Below are positions 24,346-31,892 of a stretch of 64,000 bases of DNA, one piece after another (positions within the stretch are counted from its first letter, which is position 1; every line of letters starts with the position of its first letter). The notes under the pieces are model-generated. The model was not told the origin of the DNA and ran no database searches. It saw nothing but the letters and a program-made list of their open reading frames with translations. Location: contig NZ_QVTE01000016.1 of NCBI RefSeq assembly GCF_003429095.1, positions 62,001 to 126,000 on the forward strand. The letters are read 5' to 3'. The position numbers and the translations under genes were made by a program. Source of the stretch: Peribacillus saganii (GTDB taxonomy: Bacteria > Bacillota > Bacilli > Bacillales > DSM-1321).

Positions 24346-25257
24346 TTGGACTTAATAAAAGATTTATCGGATATTCTTGTAGAAGAATACAAGAAATTGG
24401 GTATACCAATTCAAAATAAAGATACCCACCATTTATTAACAGGTTTCTTTAATCTTAGCGACAAGACTATTTCACCTAAAAGAAGAACAATTCGAATTTC
24501 AAAAGAATTAAACGAAAAAAATCTTGAAGAACCGTACAATGAGTACTTAAAACAGATCAGACATAAATTTAAATATGGGAAAAATGTGAATACTTATCTA
24601 AGTAAAAAAGCTTTTAAACCTGCTCAAAAAGATCCTCTATTATATGACTGGGGCATACATCATTTACATTTAAATAATGAATTTTCTCCTGAAGGTTTTG
24701 TGGAAAGGTCAGATTACTTATTGTTTTGTATTATAAAGAGCGACACTGTTTATTTTATTGACGTAACAAAACATAAATTAGATGATCGAACTGAATTTTC
24801 TCAGCAGAAGTTATTGAGAATTGTTAAGAGTAATTGGAGTCATTTGCTTGAACCATTTAAGATGAAAGGTTTTTCATCACTCGAAAGGAAAATGACAGAC
24901 AAAGATTATGCAGAACTGAGACATGCAGGTGCTATGTCATTTGTAGAAATAGATGGAGAAGTGTTCGCTATGATTGGAGGGGGAATCTCCACTGCAAGAA
25001 CAAATATTAAACATACAATAAAAGCGGATAATGTTTTTAGAAGCTTAAGAGATATGGAAGAACATCTACATCAAATCCAAAAAGATTTATTGGAAATTAA
25101 TCTTAATACTAAACTGCCGCAAATAAATATCAACTATAAATTGATTCAAGAAGGTGATTCGTTCTTTGTGATTGAAGAAAAGTCAGGAAATAAAGTAATT
25201 GAATCTAAAAGCCTTTATAACGTGATTTTCGGTTTAAAAGATTTTATTAATAACTGA
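24346..25257 (+). CDS. Uncharacterised 304-residue protein near the prophage right end
   Basis: TTG 24346 is preferred because AGGGAGTG lies nine bases upstream; GTG 24334 would overlap that site. There is no signal peptide or membrane helix. The N-terminal 95 residues are helical and basic. A central block has conserved-looking His, Arg and Asp residues: LYDWGIHHLHLN, then ERSDYLLFCII, VYFIDVTKHKLDD. The C-terminal third includes a Gly-rich turn (FAMIGGGISTARTN) and a helical end. The central block could be an active site, for example of a nuclease or toxin, but I do not recognise the family. Standing alone between a terminator and an SOS promoter at the prophage edge, it is a good cargo (moron) candidate. 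Confidence 0.6.
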   Translation: MDLIKDLSDILVEEYKKLGIPIQNKDTHHLLTGFFNLSDKTISPKRRTIRISKELNEKNLEEPYNEYLKQIRHKFKYGKNVNTYLSKKAFKPAQKDPLLYDWGIHHLHLNNEFSPEGFVERSDYLLFCIIKSDTVYFIDVTKHKLDDRTEFSQQKLLRIVKSNWSHLLEPFKMKGFSSLERKMTDKDYAELRHAGAMSFVEIDGEVFAMIGGGISTARTNIKHTIKADNVFRSLRDMEEHLHQIQKDLLEINLNTKLPQININYKLIQEGDSFFVIEEKSGNKVIESKSLYNVIFGLKDFINN

Positions 25258-25290
25258 AAGTTTCAACATTGGAACTTTCAAATTTTATGT
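25255..25290 (+). terminator. Weak terminator after the 304-residue gene
   Basis: TGAAAGTT (25255-25262, including the stop codon) pairs with AACTTTCA (25273-25280), followed by an AT-rich tail with TTTT. Plausible but not strong. Confidence 0.5.
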
Positions 25291-25298
25291 TTATAAAA

Positions 25299-25319
25299 CG
25301 AACAAATGTTCCGTATAAT
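25299..25319 (+). promoter_or_regulatory. LexA (SOS) box and -10 element before the yolD-like gene
   Basis: CGAACAAATGTTCC (25299-25312) matches the Bacillus LexA/DinR consensus CGAACRNRYGTTYC at every position. A perfect -10 TATAAT follows at 25314-25319, so LexA bound here would block polymerase. The gene should be induced by DNA damage. Confidence 0.88.
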
Positions 25320-25346
25320 AAAGAAAGGAGTAAAGGGGTTGATCTA

Positions 25347-25691
25347 ATGGGAATCAAAGACAGGGGAAAATTGAAATGGCAAGGGGCATTCTTTATGCCA
25401 GAACACGTTAAACTGCTTCGTGATATGCACACAGATTATCACCGGATAAGTAAACCAATATTGGATGAATATCAAATTGAAGAGTATGAAAATAAGATCT
25501 GCTATGCAATGGAGTTTGTATTGTCGGTGAAGGTTACAGTTTGGGAAGATGGATTTGAGAAAGAGTATATAGGGAAAGTTTGTAGGCTGGATGAAATACA
25601 TAAGGTGATTTATTTGAAATTGCATAATGAAGAAGGATACATAATGAGGATAAAGTTTGATACTATAGTGGGGGTCGTGGTACTGGAATAG
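25347..25691 (+). CDS. YolD-like protein
   Basis: A 114-residue protein starting at ATG 25347 with AAAGGGGTTGATC upstream. The opening DRGKLKWQGAFFMPEHVKLL is typical of the YolD family, and the second half is a small beta barrel (VKVTVWEDGFEKEYIGKVCR). In B. subtilis, YolD-like genes accompany Y-family UV-damage DNA polymerases. Here no polymerase gene follows, and the gene stands alone under an SOS promoter as the last prophage gene. Confidence 0.85.
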   Translation: MGIKDRGKLKWQGAFFMPEHVKLLRDMHTDYHRISKPILDEYQIEEYENKICYAMEFVLSVKVTVWEDGFEKEYIGKVCRLDEIHKVIYLKLHNEEGYIMRIKFDTIVGVVVLE

Positions 25692-25856
25692 GATTAGCAT
25701 GGAGGAAATTAATTAATAAATCGACTGGGGTTTCTTCTATTAAAATATTCAATCGCATAGAATGATAAATTAACCGTTTTCTTTATTTTTTAATGGACAG
25801 TTGAGTTAATTTAAGGTATATTTTTCTTATTAGAAAAGATCGGCATTAATGGTGTC

Positions 25857-25967
25857 ATAAACCCTTTTGTATCAACGTTTTCAATGATGATGATGCAGAT
25901 GGGTATGAAACCATCGCAAAAGAAAATCAATCAAATGATGAGCGCCATGAATAAGGGTATGAAGTAA
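25857..25967 (+). pseudogene. yneF: 3' remnant of a yneF-like (UPF0154) gene at the prophage-host junction
   Basis: The frame ending at TAA 25967 encodes [19 protein letters not shown] followed by SAMNKGMK, matching the C-terminus of the conserved Bacillus membrane protein YneF as I know it. Its N-terminal membrane helix and start are absent; upstream sequence ([16 protein letters not shown]) does not fit. In B. subtilis yneF lies close to ccdA, yneI and ccdC, which occur here at 34-36 kb. The simplest reading is that the prophage, or a rearrangement at its edge, separated this 3' end from the rest of yneF. Confidence 0.7.
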
Positions 25968-26277
25968 GAAAACCCTTGCGGCTCAAAGATTCAATGCTTG
26001 TTCTAATTTGTGGCAAGTATTCCTAAACTTTTTAGTCGAGTGAATCTTTTATCAGTCATTATTTTTTTTTGAATTATCTTTCATCAACCTAATCCGAAAC
26101 CACTTTTCTATTGGAAACCAAAAACCAAAGAAGGGTGGTTTTTTTGTGTGCTTTTAGAAGATGTGATGGAAGAATACTTTTACCACTGTATTACTAAAGG
26201 GGTTTACTGAGACACCAATGAAAAATAAACGGTTGGAGTACAAATAACTAAAAACAAAATACAAACAAATTAAGTAT
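25968..26277. other. Non-coding stretch after the yneF remnant
   Basis: Apart from the terminator listed at 26097, I see no gene. The sequence is AT-rich with a long T run near 26070. Confidence 0.5.
26097..26145 (+). terminator. Terminator downstream of the yneF remnant
   Basis: AAACCAC (26097-26103) pairs with GTGGTTT (26135-26141), with an inner TTGGAAACCAA helix and a following run of T. It probably served the original yneF transcript. Confidence 0.6.
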
Positions 26278-26439
26278 TTATGCTATCGATATCAAGAAGG
26301 AATAAACATTTTCAGTAACTGGCAAAATCTCATTATTTCCCTTAGTCCCATTCGGCCTATATTTTTCCCTAATTGCGATTCTAACAGGAATCTCTTGGTC
26401 AAATTCTTCTAACATCTCGATTAGTTCAAGAACTTTAAT
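26278..26439 (-). CDS. Possible small protein with a non-standard ATT start
   Basis: A 53-codon frame on the - strand reading IKVLELIEMLEEFDQEIPVR and on to VYSFLISIA. Its composition is protein-like. A Shine-Dalgarno AGGGAGTG sits six bases before ATT 26439, and the previous gene ends inside that ATT (GATTAA), which is the geometry of coupled genes. No ATG, GTG or TTG is in place. Either ATT is used, as in infC, or the start has mutated. Confidence 0.35.
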   Translation of the reverse strand: MKVLELIEMLEEFDQEIPVRIAIREKYRPNGTKGNNEILPVTENVYSFLISIA

Positions 26440-26650
26440 CTATATCACTCCCTATAAAACGATTCTTTTCATTTAAAGATACAAAATTATACCCTAGTTC
26501 TTCTTCAGTAACTATGATCTTTCCCCATACTTCCTCGGATTGTAATACAAACTCTTTCACGCCAATGAATTCTGATTCTGAAATTACAAAGAATATAGTT
26601 CCCTTTTTGTGTATCCCTTTGTAATTTGTAATTAATTTGTACATCTTCAT
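26435..26650 (-). CDS. Small protein, unknown
   Basis: A 71-residue protein starting at ATG 26650 with AGAGGTATGTT upstream (ATG 26644 is also possible). The pattern of strands (MYKLITNYKGIHKKGTIFFV) suggests a small beta-rich domain of SH3-like size. It appears co-transcribed with the possible gene at 26278. No family recognised. Confidence 0.5.
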   Translation of the reverse strand: MKMYKLITNYKGIHKKGTIFFVISESEFIGVKEFVLQSEEVWGKIIVTEEELGYNFVSLNEKNRFIGSDID

Positions 26651-27318
26651 AACATACCTCTGTGGTTTTTTAATAGGATTTATTTATTGATCTTTACTAT
26701 TTGAGACCTTAAAATCGATCAGCAGAAGCATTATCACATTCTGTTCCCTATGTTTAAAGACTTTATGATTTGATGCTTTACCTTTTCTTGATAGCTTAAA
26801 AATATGGAAAAATATTCAGCGTATCATCTTGTCATAAAGCGTTGTCTTTTCAATGAGTATACTCTTCCAGACTGAGTAATTTCATAAATTCTTTAATCAG
26901 TACTCTCGTTTCTTCCATTGTAATAGCTATAATTCTATATTCTAATTTTACCTTAATCCTTCCAGCGATCCCACAACCATTTATGAAACTGCTGCACCGG
27001 AAGAAAGCTTCCTACATAAGTGATGGGATAAGCAACATAACACAAAATTGTAAAGTTTGAATAGCACAAGATTTTGTTAATTAAGATGAAGAAGTTAACA
27101 AAATGCGAAAAGGTTGGTTAAATCCCACTAACTGCACAATGAAATAAATGGATAAAGAAATGAGCTTTGAAGAACTAGCGAAGAAGATAATTTGGCTATA
27201 TAAATTTGTGCGATTTTACTCTTATCAACCGTATTGCGGAATTAAGAAATTACTCATATTACGCGATAAATGTGGACAAATTAAGTATACTCTATGAAAC
27301 AACAAAGGATGATAATCC
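26651..27318. other. Mostly non-coding 670-base stretch
   Basis: AT-rich with no convincing gene. One short frame, ATG 27148 to TGA 27297 (49 codons, MDKEMSFEELAKKIIWLYKF...), is the only candidate and lacks a good Shine-Dalgarno. It may be a remnant. Confidence 0.45.
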
Positions 27319-27549
27319 ATGGAGATAAGGATAGAAAATAATGAGAGTGGTTCAACAGATGTAATTGTGAATGCTGAAGGAGTTGATTATCAAATCGGCA
27401 TTATAGAAGAACATCCTACAGCACCTGGATATTTTCGAGCAATTGCATACGATGGATCATTATTACAATCATCAGAACAAAATTTAATTTTTTATGACGT
27501 TGAACAAGCTAAAAACGCAATTATGCAGGTTTACGCAGGGATACAGTAA
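27319..27549 (+). CDS. Small acidic protein, unknown
   Basis: A 76-residue protein with AAAGGATGATAATCC before ATG 27319. It is beta-rich (SGSTDVIVNAEGVDYQIGII) with a C-terminal helix (DVEQAKNAIMQVYAGI). A terminator follows at once, so it forms its own unit. No family recognised. Confidence 0.65.
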   Translation: MEIRIENNESGSTDVIVNAEGVDYQIGIIEEHPTAPGYFRAIAYDGSLLQSSEQNLIFYDVEQAKNAIMQVYAGIQ

Positions 27550-27569
27550 TAATATATAATTTCATTAAA

Positions 27570-27603
27570 ATCGAGTAGTCTCCCAAGGCTGCTCGATCTT
27601 TTT
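27570..27603 (+). terminator. Terminator
   Basis: ATCGAGTAG (27570-27578) pairs with CTGCTCGAT (27589-27597, one G-U pair), then CTTTTTT. Confidence 0.85.
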
Positions 27604-27943
27604 TGGCTACATTCAGCAGTTAACGAAATTAGTGAGGCAGATTTGAAGAGCCGCATACAAAAGCACAAAAATAAGTAAAGCTTCTAACAACTTGATGTAA
27701 GACTTTTTCGTTTCAGCCATTATTGTTTTAAGTGAAATAAAAAGCTAAAAATTAACAGTGTTCCCAAATTAAAAGTGAAGTTTATTTTCAATTCTAAACG
27801 GGTTTTCATCTACAATGAACCGGAAAGTATTGGACTTTGAAGATGAAGAGTAAGGTCTCTTTAGGAGTCCTGTTTTTCATAAAAACCTAGCATTAAACAG
27901 CTGTCTACAAATAAAAAGCACTCCCATTAAGAATGCTTAAACA
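27604..27943. other. Non-coding stretch
   Basis: No gene or clear signal seen. The sequence is AT-rich and shows no protein-like frame longer than about 25 codons. Confidence 0.5.
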
Positions 27944-28342
27944 TTACTGAACTATTAATTTGAAAGACATAATCGCATGGCCTACACCGCAAAGTTCTGA
28001 ACAGCTTCCCAAATATTCTCCTGCTTGTTCTGGAGTAAATTGAACTGATTCTCCACTTGCGACTCTCGCTCCCTTTATTTTTGGCAACCACAGTTCATGC
28101 TTTACTTGATCAGCACTTTTCAAAGTAATGTTAACTGTTTCTCCCTCCTTAACGGTAACTTCAGCAGGTTCGAATACAAAGTCTTCCGGATTTGGACCTG
28201 TTTTCGCAACTATTTCAATTTCTTTAATGGTTTCTTCACTTTTATCAATTTGTTTACTTGTTTGTGGTTCAGATTTCGCAGTTGTTTCATTGCTACATGC
28301 CATTAATGTGAATATGGCTAAGAAAATACTAATAAATAACAT
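27944..28342 (-). CDS. CuA-type cupredoxin lipoprotein (COX2-like domain)
   Basis: A protein of about 132 residues with a lipoprotein signal (MLFISIFLAIFTLMACSNET; lipobox LMAC). The mature domain is a cupredoxin related to cytochrome c oxidase subunit II: VKHELWLP supplies a His, and GSCSELCGVGHAIM has the two Cys, His and Met of a binuclear CuA site. The two membrane helices of real subunit II are missing, so it is probably a stand-alone copper or electron-transfer lipoprotein. The start is unclear: the good Shine-Dalgarno (AAGGAG) points to an ATC four codons upstream of the first ATG, as if an ATG had mutated. Confidence 0.75.
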   Translation of the reverse strand: MLFISIFLAIFTLMACSNETTAKSEPQTSKQIDKSEETIKEIEIVAKTGPNPEDFVFEPAEVTVKEGETVNITLKSADQVKHELWLPKIKGARVASGESVQFTPEQAGEYLGSCSELCGVGHAIMSFKLIVQ

Positions 28343-28440
28343 AACTCTTTTGATAAGACATCTCTCCTTGAAAGAATAATAACTTTGATATCTTATCACT
28401 ATCCTAATAGAGGTTTCAATATTGATCTCACAACCATTAA

Positions 28441-28910
28441 TAGTTACTTTTTCGGTGTCGATACAGTCACTCCGATTACTGCCCCGCCAATCATTCCTGA
28501 ACCAAACAGGTAAGGAAATGAAACAAATTTGAAAGTCGTCATTCCGATACCAAAACCAATAGTACCATTCAAAGTATATAGTAACCACACGTCATAACGA
28601 CAGCCCGATTGAGGCATCACCAATAGCACGCTATTCATGCCAATAAATAAAATTTGAAACAATGGTTCCCATAAAGTCAATACAGTAAAAAAGAAAGTGC
28701 ATTCCCTATAAAAAAACGAATCCACTCAACACAGATAGAAGTACAAATTGCTGTCTCTCATCGCAATACCCATCGCTGCTCCTCCGAAATTCCCATTAAT
28801 CAGAACCCGAATAACAGAGTATGCCCACTTAAACCGGCAATCAATCCTCCAATTCCGAACCCAATAGAAGGTAACCAAATCAATCGTTTACTCGTTTTGT
28901 AGCTGTTCAT
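28441..28910 (-). pseudogene. Decayed gene for a Gly-rich membrane protein
   Basis: A proper start exists (GAGGAGG, then ATG 28910: MNSYKTSKRLIWLPSIGFGI), but the frame stops after about 36 codons. Further membrane-like segments with Gly-zipper character continue in other frames, ending in GSGMIGGAVIGVTVSTPKK at 28444. At least two frame breaks therefore separate pieces of one former membrane protein. It lies just upstream of the CuA lipoprotein on the same strand and may have been its partner. Confidence 0.55.
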
Positions 28911-29113
28911 TATTTACCTCCTCGAACATGAAAGGATCTAGATAAAAGACAGGCCCCTCCCTGCATGTAAATACAAAAGCCGGTTACTAACCCTCTTAGG
29001 ATTTATATAGAGAACATTTGTTTTTAAGTAACTCCTTAAGTAGACCATTTTCAATAATTTCCTTATAATCATAATGGCAGCAAGTTAAATTTTTAATCTG
29101 GAAGTGAACTGGA

Positions 29114-29866
29114 ATGATCAACATAGATAATCTTTTGAGAACAGTTGTGGCCGACACTAACATTTACAAAAGTAAATTGCTTGCACACTTGGAATGGGAA
29201 CCAGGTTCAACCCATTTGTTGGTTGCATCGTCGATCATTCAAAAAAGGTACATATTAATTAAGGAAAATGAAGTGGATATTGGTTCGCTTGACGATAGTT
29301 TGTATTTTTACGAGGTTGTGAAAGAATTGCAAGCTCCAACATATGAAGGCATATTGAATAAAATTGAGGAAGGGGACTGGTTAGGGAACTTTTCATTTCT
29401 ATTAACAACAAGGCAGTTTGACACAAAACAAGAGAGAGTGTTACTTGAAAAAAATTATGCTCATCTAATCTACCTCACTGAACCGCCAATTGAAACAATC
29501 GAGTTCTTGCAAATGGACTTTTACCTGGGTTTCAATAGTGAAAAAGCAAAATGGGGAGTCTGCTGGTTGAAGCATGATAGTCCGTTTTCTAGGGAGGAAG
29601 GCCTGCTTTGTCCACGCCAGAATTGCATCACTGAAGGATTGGGTGTTATTTGGGCTTCCAAAGCTGAAGCTGACTTGATTTTGAAAAATATTCTCCTCAT
29701 CACTCGTAAATTTGGTTCCAAGGGTAATTTTCGAAATTACCCAACTGCAAAAGACTTCATGGATGATTTTTTGATGATTATGAAAAAAATAGCAAACAAA
29801 AGCATGAAAGCAAGTGAAATAGAGGAATGGAGCAGCAATGCCCTCGCGCAATTTAGTGTCACCTGA
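29114..29866 (+). CDS. Uncharacterised protein, 250 residues
   Basis: A soluble protein with no signal or membrane helix. The N-terminal part is alpha/beta (THLLVASSIIQKRYILIKEN) and a longer helical part follows. Two Cys in LLCPRQNCITEG could bind metal, but no second pair is near. The ribosome site is weak (GGAAGTGAACTGG before ATG 29114). I do not recognise a family. The gene stands alone between the decayed region and the ABC exporter operon. Confidence 0.65.
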   Translation: MINIDNLLRTVVADTNIYKSKLLAHLEWEPGSTHLLVASSIIQKRYILIKENEVDIGSLDDSLYFYEVVKELQAPTYEGILNKIEEGDWLGNFSFLLTTRQFDTKQERVLLEKNYAHLIYLTEPPIETIEFLQMDFYLGFNSEKAKWGVCWLKHDSPFSREEGLLCPRQNCITEGLGVIWASKAEADLILKNILLITRKFGSKGNFRNYPTAKDFMDDFLMIMKKIANKSMKASEIEEWSSNALAQFSVT

Positions 29867-30145
29867 TATCTAAGTGAAAAAACATCGGCTCCTCCTTCAC
29901 CAATACCATGCTAGCCACTCATGCTATCCCCTCCACTAACCATTATGGAAAGGCCGTAATGATTATATTTATTTATAATGATTCAATTTCACCTAAAAGG
30001 TTAACTGTTTTATAAGTCAGTAAAATTTTGGTAAACTGTTTAAGTGTTTTAGTAATCTAAATGATGATTCCTGCATTTTCTTTAATGATTGGTTTTTCTT
30101 TTTAGGAAAATAAAATGGTTATATAGAGACTCGGGGGAATACATA

Positions 30146-31891
30146 TTGAAAGTCTTTAAGGAATTAATGTGGTTTTTTAAACAAGAAAAAAAGGCTTATA
30201 TATGGGGAATCGTACTGCTTTGCATGGTGGCAGTCCTGCAATTGGTTCCGCCTAAAATCATTGGAATTGTAGTTGACCAAATTGAAAGCAAGGAGCTTAC
30301 AGCAAGAACGCTTATAATATGGATGGTATATTTGGGATTCGCCGGATTGGTTATGTATGGTCTGAGATATTACTGGAGAATCCTGATATTCGGTTCGGCT
30401 GTCAAATTGTCCCGGCAGCTGAGGAATCAGCTGTATGACCATTTTACAAATATGTCACAGGCTTTTTATCAAAGAAAACGGATCGGCGATTTGATGGCAC
30501 ATGCTACAAATGACCTTCAGGCGATACAGCAGACTGCGGGGGCGGGAGTGCTTACACTCGTTGATTCCCTAGCAACTGGGGGATTCGTCATTGTAGCAAT
30601 GGCGATGATCAATTGGAAATTGACCCTGATCTGTCTGCTGCCAATGCCATTCATGGCGTATCTCACAAGCTATTATGGCACACTTCTGCATAAGCGTTTC
30701 CATAAAGCCCAGGAAGCCTTCTCAGATTTAAATGATAAAACGCAGGAAAGCTTAAATGGGATTAAGGTAATTAAAACCTTCGGCCAGGAAAAAGAAGATA
30801 TTGAAGCGTTTAGGAAGCAATCGCTTGATGTTGTCGGGAAAAATATTGCGGTTGCCAGGGTAGATGCGTTATTTGACCCAACCATATCAGTGATTGTCGG
30901 CATCTCTTATTTTTTGACAGTTGCTTTTGGAGCCCGCTTTGTGCTTTCAGATGATATGACTATTGGGGATCTTGTTTCTTTTTCTTCCTATTTAGGTCTG
31001 CTAATATGGCCGATGCTTGCATTTGGCTGGCTATTTAATATTGTTGAAAGGGGCAGGGCTTCCTATGACCGTGTTCAAAACCTTTTAAATGAAAAGCCGG
31101 ATATCGTAGATAAAGAGAATGCTATCCAAAGTGCGCCCGTTGGTGATTTGAAATTCCGGATATCAGCATTCCGATTTCCTGATGAAATCCATCCGGTCTT
31201 AAAGAATATTAACTTAATTTTAAAACGGGGCGAAACGCTTGGAGTTGTCGGGAAAACAGGTGCTGGAAAAACTTCCTTGCTAAAGCTGCTGACCCGTGAA
31301 TTTGACCAATATGAAGGCAGCATCCACTTTGGAGGACATGAAATAAAAGAATACAGCGTCCAGCTGTTACGGAATTCGATAGGATATGTTCCACAGGACC
31401 ATTTTCTGTTTTCCGCCACTGTTGCCGACAATATTGCTTTTGCGAAGCCTGTGGCGGGATATTCAGAAATATTGAATGCAGCCCAGTCTGCTTACATTCA
31501 CGACGAAATCCTGCAATTTTCTGAAGGCTATGAAACGGTGGTTGGAGAGCGGGGCGTGTCTTTATCTGGTGGCCAGAAGCAAAGGATATCGATTGCCCGG
31601 GCACTCATAAAAAATCCAGAACTGCTTGTCCTGGATGATTCATTATCCGCGGTTGATGCGAAAACAGAGGAAATGATTCTGCATAACCTGAAGGAAAATA
31701 GAGCGGGAAAAACAACAATTATTACTGCCCACAGGCTGAGTGCTATCCAGCATGCCAATTTAATAATCGTCTTGAACGAAGGTACCATTGTTCAAAAAGG
31801 GACACACGAGCAGCTTATGAACGAGCAAGGCTGGTATAAAGAAATGTTTATCCGCCAGCAGCTGGAAGAACTTGTGGAGCAGGGAGGATAA
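30146..31891 (+). CDS. ABC exporter half-transporter, degenerate-site subunit (YheI/BmrC-like)
   Basis: A 581-residue half-transporter starting at TTG 30146 after CGGGGGAATACA; an upstream in-frame start at 30089 lacks a site. Six membrane helices span about residues 15-300. The ATPase has Walker A VVGKTGAGKTS, signature VSLSGGQKQR and Walker B LLVLDDSLSAVD. The residue after Walker B is Asp, not the catalytic Glu, so this is the weak-site half of a heterodimer. The next gene, two bases on, supplies the other half. Such pairs (BmrCD in B. subtilis) export drugs or peptides. The gene order beside the ccd genes is seen in several Bacillaceae as I recall. Confidence 0.88.
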   Translation: MKVFKELMWFFKQEKKAYIWGIVLLCMVAVLQLVPPKIIGIVVDQIESKELTARTLIIWMVYLGFAGLVMYGLRYYWRILIFGSAVKLSRQLRNQLYDHFTNMSQAFYQRKRIGDLMAHATNDLQAIQQTAGAGVLTLVDSLATGGFVIVAMAMINWKLTLICLLPMPFMAYLTSYYGTLLHKRFHKAQEAFSDLNDKTQESLNGIKVIKTFGQEKEDIEAFRKQSLDVVGKNIAVARVDALFDPTISVIVGISYFLTVAFGARFVLSDDMTIGDLVSFSSYLGLLIWPMLAFGWLFNIVERGRASYDRVQNLLNEKPDIVDKENAIQSAPVGDLKFRISAFRFPDEIHPVLKNINLILKRGETLGVVGKTGAGKTSLLKLLTREFDQYEGSIHFGGHEIKEYSVQLLRNSIGYVPQDHFLFSATVADNIAFAKPVAGYSEILNAAQSAYIHDEILQFSEGYETVVGERGVSLSGGQKQRISIARALIKNPELLVLDDSLSAVDAKTEEMILHNLKENRAGKTTIITAHRLSAIQHANLIIVLNEGTIVQKGTHEQLMNEQGWYKEMFIRQQLEELVEQGG

Positions 31892-31892
31892 C

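Noticed and set aside
1-25700. CRISPR array, tRNA or rRNA genes
   Set aside because: I saw no regularly spaced direct repeats and no cloverleaf or rRNA motifs here or in the rest of the window.
27148-27297. 49-codon + strand frame in the intergenic region
   Set aside because: Plausible composition but no ribosome site and no recognisable family; mentioned only in the gap description.
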